DNA of 64,000 nucleotides from Corbicula japonica (taxonomy: Eukaryota > Mollusca > Bivalvia > Venerida > Cyrenidae). Shown here one piece after another: positions 1 through 11,494 of this stretch; position 1 is the first letter of the stretch; the number at the start of each line of letters is the position of its first letter. The DNA is taken from assembly GCA_038501625.1 (NCBI GenBank), contig JAZAYU010000358.1, positions 124,001 through 188,000 of the forward strand, read 5' to 3'. Below the pieces are notes generated by a model. The model worked only from the letters and a program-made list of their open reading frames with translations. It was not told the origin of the DNA and did not search any database. The position numbers and the translations under genes were made by a program.

Positions 1-303
1 GACGATTATGGGTACAAAAATACAGCGCAACAATACAACAAGCAATGGTCGTATGAGGACGAAAAAGAGAAATTTTTGAAAAACAGAGAAAATGGAAGTG
101 GAGGTGGGTGGGGTAATGCAAATAATTCCAAACCGGACCAGGGAGGTTTCAGTGGTGTAGATTATGGAAAGGACCTCAATGAAAGAGGTGGAAGGCATAT
201 GAAAGACATGGAAATTGAGAATATGTTTTCTAAAATGAGGACCACAAATCCAGGCGGACAAGGTGATCTAGACTTTGAAAGGGGACTAGGGTATTTGCCA
301 TAA
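1..303 (+). CDS. 3'-terminal coding piece of an unrecognised Gly/Asn-rich protein
   Basis: The reading frame is open from the first base of the window and stops at TAA 301-303, so this is the C-terminal part of a gene that begins upstream. The visible 100 residues are hydrophilic. They start with a Tyr/Gln-rich stretch (DDYGYKNTAQQYNKQW), pass through a Gly/Asn-rich segment (GSGGGWGNANN), and end in a mixed-charge tail (MEIENMFSKMRT, then DFERGLGYLP). No domain, transmembrane segment or cysteine pattern is visible and I do not recognise the family. The internal Met at base 76 is not a convincing start because the same frame is open before it. A possible AATAAA lies near 741-746. Function unknown; it could be a disordered structural or matrix protein, but nothing in the sequence proves that. 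Confidence 0.55.
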   Translation, partial: DDYGYKNTAQQYNKQWSYEDEKEKFLKNRENGSGGGWGNANNSKPDQGGFSGVDYGKDLNERGGRHMKDMEIENMFSKMRTTNPGGQGDLDFERGLGYLP

Positions 304-545
304 GCAATCGACCAAAGAATACATTTATTGGATTTATAGATCTAAATATTATGTTTCATTCACAAAGTGCCATTTCAGGTAGAACTTTCGTCAAAGCAAA
401 CGTGTAAATGGAACATAATTATCTGCCCGTAATAATTATATTTATCGATTACAAAAATGTGCTGCAGCAGACGAAGATGGGTGTATAATGTTCATTTCAT
501 CTGCGATATTTACTAAATTCATATTTATATCATGTACTTCAAAAT

Positions 546-847
546 TTTGGGGTACGTCACGGGAAAGGTGTCTTTGGTAATATTACTTAACATTTTAGTT
601 GTTACTATATGGGGCAAGCCACGGGAAAAGATACCTTCGGTCAAATTTTGTGACATTTTAATTGTTACTATATTTAGAAAGAACTTACAAATACCTTTTA
701 TTTTCTGATAACTAAACAGTGATTTTGTTGAACATTTCGACAATAAAATGGTATTTTTATTGCGAATTCCATAATAATTAATATCGTCTGCTTAACTTTA
801 TGAAGTAATACCTGTCCGAGGTACCTTTTCCCGTGACGCGCCCCAAT
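546..847. repeat. TIR element with GGGGCGCGTCACGGGAAAAG-type ends
   Basis: The left end reads GGGGTACGTCACGGGAAAGG and the right end is its near reverse complement, CCTTTTCCCGTGACGCGCCCC. A second inward-pointing end sits at 610-640 and a further right-end-like copy at 1040-1058, so the insertions look nested. Better preserved copies occur at 40924-41189 and, decayed, at 37680-37890. No coding capacity was seen, which fits a MITE. Confidence 0.6.
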
Positions 848-1445
848 TATTTGGAAAGAGCATACACTTATCTTTTATTTCTTCTTAACTAATACAGGAT
901 CTTGATTCACGTTTAAGCTATGTAATATTTTAAAATTCTTACGCGAAATGCATCAGTGTGTCTGCTAGATACATTATGATGTCATTTTAAAGAATACGTA
1001 AATTTCTATAAAAAATAACGTCAATTTCCCAAAGAAAACTTTCCCCGTGGCGCGCCTCAAATAATTAATGAAATTACTTGAAAACAAGTAAGTGCACAAT
1101 TAACAAGAAAAAATAAACAAGACAAGATTTTAATATCGATCATTAAACGGAAAACAGCTCATTTCACTGCAATTATGCAAATTAAGTTGCATTCAGTTGT
1201 TTTTGAATTTGTTCATTGTTATCTTCGTTTCGTGTTTAAGTATATTTGTACAGTATAAATTAGTTGTGTTTATTTAAACTTCTTAAAATTTCGCAATTTA
1301 AACATGTCCAGAAATGTTACAGCATTCAAGAATATCAAATGTTGTCTACGGTTTAAATTAACAGAATATATATTTTATAGAAGAATGCATTTCTATGGAA
1401 ACTTTGATTATTCTTAACGTAATTTTCATTTATCAGATTGATTTT

Positions 1446-1712
1446 TTATGGCCCCAAAAAGTGGGAGGCATAAAGAGTTGCACTCGTCCGTCCGTCTGTC
1501 CGTACGTCCCCAAATCTTGTGGCATCAACTCCTCCTAAACTATATGGCGGATTTGTTTCAAACTTGCACAGATGATCAAGCAGGATATGTAGATGATCAT
1601 TAAGAAAGTGTTTTTTTCCTGAGACCATTTTTACCAAAGTTATGGCCATTTTTTATTAAAAACTATGTTGCAGTAGTGGGGGCATCAGTGTCCGAGGACA
1701 CATTCTAGTTTT
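1446..1712 (-). repeat. Dispersed repeat, copy 1 of 3
   Basis: A block that begins GGCCCCAAAAAGTGGGAGGC and ends GTGTCCGAGGACACATTCTA. Two further copies lie in the opposite orientation at about 58566-58836 and 59527-59790. All three share the phrases for GTCCGTCCGTCTGTCCGTAC and GCATCAACTCCTCCTAAACT. Short reading frames inside it are frame shadows. Confidence 0.65.
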
Positions 1713-2337
1713 ATTAAAAACACCATTAAGAACATGAAATCAAGCCCAAGCTTTTTTTACCTATCGCTAGGTAGCACGTGCATGAAGCAAATCCTCAGAT
1801 CAGTCTGTGCATTACTATGGAACGCCAAAGCTGATATAAACTTGGCAATTTCCGTTAGGTCGTGTATTTTTCTCTTTACACTTGATAATTATTCCAATTA
1901 ATAAGTTGTAGAGTTATGACTAGTGTAGCCCTGATTTAAATGGAGACCAGTTTTTGAAGTAATGCTTACATCCACGCTTCCTGGCGCACATAAGAGGTAC
2001 GCCGATGAGGGTCTCGTAGAAAACCGGCAAATTAAGCGAGATTTTACGATTTCCCAACACTTCGAATTATTCACTTATCAAAACGACCTGTAGAACAAAT
2101 CTGCAAAGCGATGTTCGACCAATCAGAATGTTGAATAACGTTTATCAACATACATCAGAAAGAATCTGTACCGCTGGGGTCGCAGCTGTTTCAAGTTAAC
2201 ACAGTGTCGCCTTACTTGACACAGTATCAAATGATGTTACAAAAGTATGCTGAATTATGTCTATCGCTGACCTATAACTGAATATGGATAAGTAGAATAT
2301 CACGTGATACTCTATTTATATAACTATAATGATCTTT

Positions 2338-2482
2338 GCCCATGGTCATGAAACTAAATCTAGACATCAGTTTCAAATCTCAATCATCTAATTGGCTGCA
2401 ACAGCTGACTGTGCTATTTCGGCCAATAAGAATGCTTGAGATTTGAGACTGGTTTCCAATCTTAGTTTTATTATCTTGGGCC
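2338..2482. repeat. Foldback MITE copy (TCTCAAATCT family)
   Basis: Inverted arms containing TTTCAAATCTCAA and TTGAGATTTGAGACTGG flank an AT-rich loop. The cleaner relative at 44367-44473 has arms of about 39 bp that pair almost perfectly. Confidence 0.5.
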
Positions 2483-2929
2483 CTGATTGCATATACGGGC
2501 GAATTAAATGTTTTCCAACGATTAATACTCGGCAAGAAAACAAGACGATATTAAATTTGTAAATTTTTGCTGATAAACCATATTTGAATAAAACCTGCCT
2601 GTCACGTGACTGTCAAGTTGGCGTTGATTTACCATAAAGGTAATTCGATTGTCATATGTTTAAAGTTTTTGACAAATAAATTAATTTGCAATGTTGTTTA
2701 CATTATTAAAAGTGTATAGACAGATTCAAAATGCCCGTCTTTCATGCATTCAGTTTCTACAGATGATCAGTGAAAAATTTTAAAAAATGTCCACTTTTAT
2801 GTTCATATCATTATTAAGGTAAAGATCTGGATATACGCTGTTGGCTATAAAAGTCGTATCCATTGAGTAATGGGTAAACACATAAACGATCATCGGAAGT
2901 GTGAAGAAAAAAGCCTCCCAACACGTTCA

Positions 2930-3170
2930 AAGAGTAGAGAGCAGAAGAAAGCATGTGTTAATAATATGTTCAATTTAAAACGACTGCACAAACAACAAAA
3001 AGGGAACCAACGGGTTTACATGCACCGCTTTGAAACGGTCTGAGGCAAAACATTGTGGTACTGGTGGTTTTAAGCCGGGTTTATGGTGCACCAAACTTAT
3101 ACTTGCCGCTACAGGTTCTCATTTGAGATGAATTGTAGAAATAACTCCAACCCACGATCAAGAAAAAACC
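2930..3170 (+). repeat. Dispersed repeat ending in CTTGCCGCTACAGGTTCTCA
   Basis: The block runs from AAGTAGAGAGCAGAAGAAAGC to the CTACAGGTTCTCAT end. Related copies are at 29816-30075, 31280-31460 (partial), 43685-43960 and 49500-49640, and reversed at 51115-51315. Most copies open with GCATATCAGGAATCGCC-like sequence followed by CACGCAGCG and a GAAAAAGAAGAGAGGA tract. It is non-coding; the class is unknown. Confidence 0.5.
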
Positions 3171-3227
3171 TTATGAGTTATCACCCCTAAGTATGCAGGC
3201 CGAAAACAAATTCAAACTGACAAACTA

Positions 3228-3790
3228 AATGGTTGACTCTTTCAGCCCTGGTGCACGGGGGCCTACCGGGATCACAACCGTAGCGACGCCAAGTACAACC
3301 GCATTTGATGTGTGGGGTTTAATACTGCTTCCGTCGTTGATTCGGCGTCCACCGGCGGCTTGCACCGTAGCCATATCGTGGCTCCACTCTTTGCCGGCAT
3401 TCACTGGCTGCTACCGGGACAAACCCTTGTTGGACCGGTACGATTCGGGGCTATGTCGGCTCTCCTCTGTGACACACCGTGGCCAAACCAGGAGTCACCA
3501 TATCTCCACCTCGGACACAGCCCATACCGGTTTAATACGGTTTCACCAGGTGTTCTTACGGTGGAGGGACGGATCCTGCCAGAAGAGCTACGGTGCCCCC
3601 CGGGATTCCCCCGAAATAAGCATTGGTTTCGCTCCCGGTGAATCCCGGTTGTATTTAAATTTTAAACACCATCGGGGCCACTCCCCGGTGATCGCCGGTT
3701 AAACCCGATGTAATGCTTCTTCCCGGCGTCGCTACGGTTGTGGTCCCGGTTGTCCCCGGTGTCCAAACCTCGACGAACCGGGGATGCCAC
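3228..3790. repeat. GC-rich island with inverted arms, probable decayed transposon
   Basis: About 560 bp of markedly GC-rich DNA lies in AT-rich surroundings and is studded with CCGG/ACCGG words. GGGATCACAACCGTAGCGAC near 3269 recurs inverted near 3725 (GTCGCTACGGTTGTGGTCCC), and GGGTTTAA-type words are also mirrored further in. Two overlapping plus-strand frames of 157 and 109 codons fill it but show no family motif and are probably by-products of base composition. Confidence 0.45.
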
Positions 3791-4974
3791 CGTTAGTGTG
3801 AACTAGGCTTTGCAAGAGACCATTGGAAGTTTTTAATTTCTTACTAAGTTCAATCTTCCGTTGTGTGAAGAAAAGTAAACAGTTTTGAAAATGTTTTTCG
3901 CTAACTAAAATGCGTTTTGCAGTTGGTTTTTTTATTTCTGTCAAATATTCACTTGCTATTCTTTTCTCTCCTAGTGGTAAATTTATATTGACGCATAATG
4001 TTTTAAGACAGGTCTCTTATCTCAGAGATACAGTCTTTGGCTTCTTGTTTTACAATTTAGTGTTGTTAGATTCCAAACGCTCAAAAGACATTCAAACTGC
4101 ACCCAGTCTGGTTGCAAATGCTGTTGAACTAGTAGCCGGAACTTCAAAAATAATCTTACATTTCCTAACATTGGGGATTCCTTGCATACGTATATTCAAG
4201 TTGTGGGCGCTCGTCAGGTAACGTTAATCCTTCGTTGTTATTTTTATGCAGTACGTGTCATTTTTTCTAATATTTCAAAATTTTCTTCACGTTTTTAAAT
4301 ATTTAGCAATAACTATCAATGGTGGATCATGTAAACTCAGTAAACAGATATGAAATTTGGACAAACAAAGTAACATAGATCCTGTATAACCTTTATCTTA
4401 TTTAAGAGGTTATAAAATTGTCAAGTCGTTCAGTATATGGTAAGTATGGTGATCTTGGCAACTATGTTTGACTGATTTGAATTGATAGTTTAAGTTGACA
4501 TGTCAAAACGGTAGCATTTATGGTATGCAATACACCATATTCGATATACATGTATATAATGTTTTTTTTCCAAATCTGTTAACTGATATTTGTTATTGCA
4601 AATGATTTTTAGGTTGAGAGAAAACTGTCGAAAACTTTAAGAGTTCGGAATAAAAATGTGTTTTTCTTCTGCAAAAAATACCAGAGAAAATATGCTTATG
4701 ATAGACATTTGAAGGAGCCCTTTTCTTAATTAAAACACTCAGCAAAATTTATTAAGGATCAGTTGTAAAACTATATAAGCTTTACATGTACATGTATTCA
4801 TGTTATGAGTGTTTGAAAAACTCGAATCTTGAAAGCTGAACTGAAATTTCCATTTTTGCTGAAGAAATATAATCTCTACGAGATGGTTTTTTTTTTGAAT
4901 TTGTGAAAAATGTAGATCCTGATCAAATTGCAAAGTAAAACGGTCTGAAAGCGACATTCATCTCTTACTAAATG

Positions 4975-5400
4975 ACGAACATTTTAGAACCAGATCAGAT
5001 TGTGAGGATACACATACTGCTGTGCGGATGCATATGCTGCTTTGAGAATGCAACGGCTGCTATGCGGATGAACAGGCTGATCTGGGTCTACACTGGTCGC
5101 ATAGGCAATAAATCCCATTTTTGGTCATGGCGCGTCACTGATTTATCAATAACAGCCCTGTACGCCATGGGATATGGCTGTAATCACATGGAGGAACTGT
5201 GTAGATCCAGATCAGCCAGCACATCGGTACGCCATGGGATATGGCTGTACTCACACGAAGGACCCTTTGTGATCCAGATCAGCCAGCACATCCGTGCCGT
5301 CTGAACCGGATCTACAATGTTCTCATGTACATTCTTTAGGTTATTTCTGAACAAAAGACAATCTATATAGATCCAGATCTGATGGCATGGATGTGTGCCG
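4975..5400. repeat. Dispersed bivalve-type repeat (GATCCAGATCAGCC family)
   Basis: Carries TAGATCCAGATCAGCC and CACATCCGTGCCGTCTGA words. Other copies are at 8826-9290, 13070-13140 and the pair of halves at 22395-22526 and 26521-26642. Within this copy a unit of about 65 bp beginning TACGCCATGGGATATGGCTG is duplicated (5161-5222 and 5227-5293). Confidence 0.65.
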
Positions 5401-5414
5401 ATGGGGGATTTGCA

Positions 5415-5490
5415 GAAGAATCTCATCCCTGACGGGATTCGAACCCGCATCCTCTGGATCTGTAGTCCGACTCTCTACCCTAGATTTAGT
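5415..5490 (-). other. tRNA-like relic (B box and T arm)
   Basis: On the minus strand a segment reads GCGGGTTCGAATCCCGTC, a good T arm with B box, preceded by GTCGGACTACAGATCC, which resembles an anticodon arm. No matching 5' acceptor strand is visible, and the loop would give an unusual ACA anticodon. I read it as a tRNA-derived SINE fragment or pseudogene rather than a working tRNA. Confidence 0.4.
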
Positions 5491-5885
5491 GCTCTTTTTA
5501 AAAAGTTAAGAAACACAAAATGTAACACTAACTGAGAAATGTTTATTCTTGTTGTTATATCTTGTTAACACATCGCTTACATGGTCTGATTATATATTTC
5601 TACTATCAACATTTCAAACAATTCATTTTAAATTACACTGTAAAAACTTAACTGAGCCAATGAATGCGAGGCTCAACATTAAATTCATTTTTTTTTCAAA
5701 TGATAAATTGGTACATAAACAGTTTTTTTTTTCGTTTGAATTGCATACATAAAGGTGAAACATTGAACACTTTTTTTTGAAAATTTCTTTTGAACATTCT
5801 AAAAACACCTTAATACTATTTCTTAATTCATGCTTGAACGCATGAAAAATAGGAGATATATATAATGAATTCGGTTAAGCCCAAT

Positions 5886-5891
5886 TTTATT
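5886..5891 (-). terminator. Poly(A) signal candidate for the minus chitin-binding gene
   Basis: AATAAA on the minus strand, about 130 bases past the stop codon at 6019. Confidence 0.35.
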
Positions 5892-6018
5892 ACAAAATCA
5901 CTTATATTTCGTTCAAAAACATATTTAATTGAAGATATTTCGGATTGTGACGTTTTATAGCCGTAAAATCGTATGCACAGGCTCATTTGTTATAATCTCG
6001 AAACATTTAGAAAGACGT

Positions 6019-9000
6019 CTATTTTCCTGTGAGTGTACCGCATGGGGGCGGAACTGCGTTCTCCCAGTTACATGTGGCGAGATTCTCGTCAAATACTGTG
6101 CCTGGAAAAATAAAATTATGAACTCGTGTGAAATATCGTTTCAAAGGGAGAAAACCCACGTTACAAAAGTTAATGTAACAAAGGGACAAAACCTACATAA
6201 CATAAAAAGTATCAGTAAGCAGCAGTTCTCTCCCTTATACCACTTCCATTAGATCCGGGAGTGGTTGGATTTGAACCAATTTTATAGCCTTATACAGTCA
6301 CAACATACCAGTGCAGATAACTATTATTTGGTACAATATTTTTAATATTTAATTATTATTAATATTTAATTAATTATAACAACCCACCCCTACGCCCTGG
6401 ATCGCAGAATCCAATCAAATAGGATAGATTGTACATGATATGCCACCAATGTCCAGGGCTTGAAGACTGATCCATTGTCTCTTATAAAGGGACATAATCA
6501 ACAATGTGAGCTATTTTATAGGTGTGTGAAATCACCCAGAACATGTATTCAAACACCGACAATACACAATATGGAAATGGTACGTCAGTATTTCTTTAAT
6601 TGAAGCTGTAAATGATCAAATGTTAAAACTTACCTGATGGGCAGAAATTGTGTCCCAGAAATTTCTTATCTTGACACGTGTACCACGTGCGACAATTCTG
6701 GTCCTTGTCTGCATAACGTCCGTCGGGGGAGCTCGAGCAGTCGATCAGGTGACCACATGGCGGGGATACATTTTGGGGACTGCAAAGAGATCATATTCAT
6801 TAGTTTGAGCTATAATCTGTCACAAAGCGAAGAACGACAGCCGCAGGCCTTGAATAATAGTAGTCAGTAATTGTAATTAGGTTTAATTATTAATCACTTT
6901 TTGAAGTAATCGGATGTAATTATTACATCTGAAAAATCTCATTGCAACTACTTCTATAAAATAATTACTCGTGAAAATTTGCCCGTCATCATGATTACTT
7001 TGTGATTATATTATAATTGCATGAAGAATGTTAAAGGTATGAGAGAAAAAAAAAAGATTGAAAAATGCACAAGAACACTCAGTTTTAATTTAACAAACAT
7101 TTTCAAAACACATCGTCAAATTCACAATATCATATTTTCCAAATATTCAAACTACATGTATTAGATTTTATGATCAAAAACAAAACAAGAACAGTAACGT
7201 CGGAATAATATTACATGCAAACAATTGTTTATTTATGTTTTAGTTAATTTTATTCGTTTCTGTAATACATTTCGATGACAGTACGCACATCTAGCAATGG
7301 CACATGAAATCAAATCGAAAACATTTTTTTCAAAAACGTTAATAGACGCGATTTGTTTTGTGGGGTCGGCCTCTGCATAGCTCTGGCGAAATCCTTTACA
7401 TTACAAAAATGAATTTATCAAATTTTAACGCACTTTTACCATTTTAGAATATGCCAAATGATGGCGTATATTTTCATACTCACTCATCACACATGCCGGT
7501 TTTGTTGTTGTAGACCATGTCGTGCTCACAGCTAACAATAGAAGACTGACCGCCGACACATTTCGCATACGATCTGCATCCTAGTTCATAATTACCGTCG
7601 GAGAGGGTGGTACAGTTCACAGCCGACGCGTAGCCTGAAGAGGATTAATTTATATGTAAAGCTGTTGACATGATTAGATTTATATGTAAAGCTGTTGACA
7701 TGATTTAATTTATATGTAAAGCTATAGGCACGATTAAATTGATATGTTAATCTATAGACATGATTTATGCGAAGCTATACATATGATAAAAATTTTATTT
7801 AAATCTATAGACATGATTAAATTTATATGGGAAGCTAAAGACATGATTAAATTTATCATGTAAAGCTATAGACATGATAAAATGTATCTGTAAATATTGA
7901 CACGATTAAATTTATATGTAAATCTGTTGACATGATTAAATTTATATGTAAAGCAACAGACATCATTTTCGTGGGTTATTAATTTCGAAAACTCAATTTT
8001 GTTAAAACGAAATTTTTGTCCAGTCCTTTATTTCGTGGTGGTATTACATTCGTGGATCGATATGCCCACGAATATAAGTACCACATGGATATTAGTACCC
8101 TACGGATATAAGTACCCCACGGATATTAGTACCCCACGGATATTAGTACCCCACGGATATTAGTACCCCACGAATATCAGTACCCCATGGATATTATTAC
8201 CCCACGAATATTAGTATCCCACGAATATTAGTACCCCAAGAATATTAGTACCCCACGGATATTAGTACCCCACGGATATTAGTACCCCACGGATATTAGT
8301 ACCCCACGAATATTAGTACCCCACGAATATTAGTACCCCACGAATATTAGTACCCCACAGAAAGTACCCCACGGATATTAGTACCCCACGGATATTAGTA
8401 CCCCACGAATATTAGTACCCCACGGATATTAGTACCCCACGAATATTAGTACCCCACGAATATTAGTACCCCACGAATATTAGTACCCCACGAATATAAG
8501 TACCCCACGGATATAAGTACCCCACAGATAGTACGAAGGATATTAGTACCCGACGAATATTAGGACTCCACGAATATTGGTACCCCACAAATATAGGTAC
8601 CCCACGAATATAAGTCCCCCCACGGATAGTACCCCACGGATATTTGTACCCCAATAATATTAGTACCCCACGGATATTAGTACCCCACGGATATTAGTCC
8701 CCCACAGATAGTACCACACGGATATTAGTACCCCACGAATATTAATACCCCACGAATATTAGTACCCCACGGATATTAGTACCCCACGAATATATGCACC
8801 ACGCTATATGTCAAAATAGGGTTGCAATACATGTTAACCTAGATCAGATTGCGAATTAACAGGGTTCGAAAGGGACCTAACCTATTCCCTTGATGCACTA
8901 AGAATGCTTCTCTGACAAACATTGAAGAACCTAGTCAAACTGCACGCATGCATAGGTTGACCAGGGTCTACACTTGTCGAAATGGCCATAACCCACAATA

Positions 9001-9395
9001 TGTCTTGGCGCTCCACATGTATTTTACGAATCATGTTCTTTTTAAAAGTGTTTTCAGTGGAAACAAGTTTGATATGGAATTGCCGAGCAGCTGTCATTAT
9101 TGGTTAACCTTAACCCCTGAACCAGTGTAGATCCAGATCAGCCGGCACATACATGCCGTCTGATCAGGATCTGCACTGGTCGCATTTTGGTAGAAATAAC
9201 CTAATGAATTAAGAAGCGAACAGTGCAGATCCTGATCTACACTGTTCGTTCACGCAACAAAGGTGTGTCTATAGAGGAAAGGGTTAAACTTAGCCAACTA
9301 GACGAGCACGTATCGCATACAATAATGTTTAACTAAATATTTTACTCACCGACAAATGCCGAAAAAGCCACAATACAGATCACTAGATTTTTCAT
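6019..9395 (-). CDS. Secreted protein with two CBM14 (peritrophin-A) chitin-binding domains
   Basis: Exons on the minus strand are 9395-9350, 7634-7484, 6779-6634 and 6101-6019; they join in phases 1, 2 and 1 at GT-AG introns to give 141 aa. Exon 1 is a signal peptide (MKNLVICIVAFSAFV). Domain 1 (about residues 22-76) has cysteines spaced 11, 5, 9, 12 and 9. Domain 2 (about 76-136) has 14, 5, 10, 12 and 9, the six-Cys type-2 chitin-binding pattern, with each domain ending in PPxCG. The introns cut each domain inside. The protein is expected to be exported and to bind chitin, for example in shell, gut lining or haemolymph; the site is unknown. It is transcribed away from a paralogue at 11495-13705. 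A TATA-like box lies at 9448-9455. Each exon is too short to appear as a long open frame. Assignment to the family is strong; exact role is open. Confidence 0.88.
7636..7965. repeat. 30-bp minisatellite in intron 1 of the chitin-binding gene
   Basis: About eleven units of TTTATATGTAAAGCTGTTGACATGA type. The TATATG word falls at 7651, 7681, 7711 and 7741, giving an exact 30-bp period at the start, then drifting. The array begins at the splice acceptor of exon 2 (7634), so it occupies the branch-point region. Confidence 0.85.
8066..8800. repeat. 17-bp minisatellite (TATTAGTACCCCACGAA)
   Basis: About 40 head-to-tail copies of a 17-bp unit alternating CACGAATATT and CACGGATATT variants, with a few shortened units near 8350, 8530 and 8630. 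It lies in intron 1 (7635-9349) of the minus chitin-binding gene. The GY-rich minus-strand frame inside it (8463-8654) is an artefact of the repeat. Confidence 0.9.
8826..9290. repeat. Dispersed repeat copy (GATCCAGATCAGCC family)
   Basis: Contains GTAGATCCAGATCAGCCGGC and ends TAGAGGAAAGGGTTAAACT. Around 9183-9215 it reads GTAGAAATAACCTAATGAAT, the same context that is split by the LTR element at 22527-26520, so it shows what the unoccupied target looked like. Confidence 0.7.
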
Positions 9396-9447
9396 TTTGA
9401 AATTGTTTCAGATGTTAAATGCAAGGAATAGTGAAATGGATTAAAAT

Positions 9448-9455
9448 TATATATA
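9448..9455 (-). promoter_or_regulatory. TATA-like box of the minus chitin-binding gene
   Basis: GTATATATAA on the minus strand, about 55 bases before the ATG at 9395. Confidence 0.45.
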
Positions 9456-11435
9456 CCTATAGAGACCGTTTTTGCTCCGTTATGTTGAGTATCGCGAGGC
9501 CCGTCATTGAAATTTTATGAGAAACCAATCCACAACATTTTATGTGTTCGTTCGAAATCGTAAACCTATAAAGGATCCAATTTTTATTTTTTAAACCATT
9601 AGTTTATATATTGAGTGCATAAAAGTTATCTAAACTATTATCTTGAATAGAGTCCAAAGGAAATGAGACATTGTATGTTTAACACTCAAACAAAGCGCTG
9701 ACTTTTTAGCTTACGAATTTTTTTTTTGTAACATAATAATGCTAGTTTGAGCTGCGAACTGCAGTCTATTATAACAATATTACTAATGAGAAATAGACTT
9801 TTGTGTATATACGTACTTTAATAACAGTGCTAATGCTAATGCAAATACATTTACGTTAATGAAACTTAAAACAAAATGGTTATTATAAGGCACCATAGAA
9901 ATTCGCGATGTTGTGCACTATTTGTTCCGTTCCTTTAATCGGTCAGCTCCAAACAGGGGAAACAACTCTAAGTGATGTAGTTGTCGGTTATTTTCAGAGA
10001 ATTAGTATGATTTTGTAAAACACATTTTATTTAAGAAACAAAATAACTTAAACCTCAAACATTTGTCTCTAACTGCCATGTCATCTGGACACCTTTTGGC
10101 GCTTTTCTGCCTAATTAAGTAATAAAAGTATATTTATACTAAAAAACGGTTTAACCCGACTTTGTTTAAATAAATGTACGTTTGTGAACTTACATGAAAC
10201 GTGGCGTTGATAAGTCAGCCATTGATTAGGTCCCCTTGGTTTATTTATTTATTTTCTTTTTTTATTATGTATTAAATTTTATTTAATTATTTTATTAGCT
10301 TCCCTTTGGTTTTATTTGACATGAAGTGGGTCTTGAAATCAGAAAATGTTGATGAAAAACTGAATTCCGTTTTTTTAGCAATGACAGAGGTCCAATATTC
10401 CATTTTACTACATTTATTCATCATTTTTAGATTTTGTGAAGCCGGGCCTCGGTCTGTTACGCTATCTTTTAATGTGCTTATCATGGGAGTTTTCAAACTG
10501 GGCTCTGACAAATATTTCCGCATCCACGTATACTAAGCGGCAGCAGTAATGGACACTGTGCCCTATCATGAAAGGTCTTAATGCACGTATTTGTACTGGG
10601 TGGGCTGTATTGATAAAGAAAACGCGTTGGCAAACTTTGCACCGGAATCCGGTAAACGCTCGGCCAAAGAAGAAACGCTATCGGCGGTTCGATTTCCGTT
10701 GAAATTGCACAAAGAAAAACAAACCGTATTTGATGAATCAACATATACATTAGCCATTTACTTGTATTAGAAACACCATTGTCTAGTTGCATGTGGTTAC
10801 ATCACACATTTTATTGGATATAAGTATAAATGTTTTTAATCTTTGCCTTCATGACATAGCAAGATCTTAAGAAGTCAGACCATACAAAACGATTCTAGAT
10901 TGACTGCACAGTGTGCAGCAAACTGGCACTTGATGAAGACCCAATGAAAAAGTTACAACGGGATCTTTTAAATGTTTAATTTAATCTGCATTTTCGTTCT
11001 ACAACTTTTAGACAGACTGAAATTATTGTTTTGTTTCTGTGTTTTAATCCCTGTTTTATATGTGATGTTAATATTGCGCACTTCAAAACATGTGTTTAAG
11101 GCAAACTCACAAAAAAATTATCGAAATAAAAGAAAATGGAAAACTTGAATAAATGGGAGACGCTACTTCGTTTCGGACGATCAAAGATCACGTAATCTGT
11201 TGATATTAATTATCTAATAACACGAAAACGTGGTCCAGGACTTAACGTGAAATGCCACTTTGCGTCAGGTCCGAGATTAAAATATTTTAAAACAGGGAGC
11301 GACCCTGAGTACCGAAATATGTACATGATAATTTATCTAAATTCAGAGCTTTCCGCTAATCCAAGATTATAACAGATGTACCAACTATGCCCGCTACTAT
11401 TTAACCCTAATTGCCGAATCAAGTACTTTAAACGT
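9456..11435. other. Shared upstream region between the divergent chitin-binding genes
   Basis: About 2 kb of AT-rich DNA between the two TATA-like boxes. I see no reading frame with a family signature. Because the two genes are divergent paralogues, this is where shared control sites would lie, but no specific motif can be named by eye. Confidence 0.4.
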
Positions 11436-11442
11436 TATAAAG
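11436..11442 (+). promoter_or_regulatory. TATA box of the plus chitin-binding gene
   Basis: TATAAAG, 53 bases before the ATG at 11495; its distance from the ATG is nearly the same as in the divergent partner. Confidence 0.5.
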
Positions 11443-11494
11443 AGTGCATTAAATTGGGATTGTTTTTACTGTTAAATACTCATATTGTTAAAAG

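Larger units (their letters stand above)
304..6018. other. Intergenic stretch filled with repeats, no gene seen
   Basis: Between the first gene fragment and the minus-strand chitin-binding gene I see no spliced gene. The stretch holds TIR-bearing MITE copies (546-847), a dispersed repeat ending in GTGGGAGGCAT-type sequence (1446-1712), a foldback copy (2338-2482), a dispersed element (about 2930-3170), a GC-rich island (3228-3790), a bivalve-type dispersed repeat (4975-5400) and a tRNA-like relic (5415-5490). The remaining AT-rich DNA shows nothing that I can name. Confidence 0.5.

Noticed and set aside
3229..3702. 157-codon and 109-codon open frames in the GC-rich island
   Set aside because: They overlap in two frames, have no motif, and are explained by few stop codons in GC-rich DNA.
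8463..8654. GY-rich minus-strand open frame
   Set aside because: It is the 17-bp minisatellite read in frame; the unit is not a multiple of three and the protein has no independent support.
8066..8800. Regularly spaced repeats that could suggest a CRISPR array
   Set aside because: The 17-bp units are directly adjacent without unique spacers, and the DNA is clearly from an animal genome.
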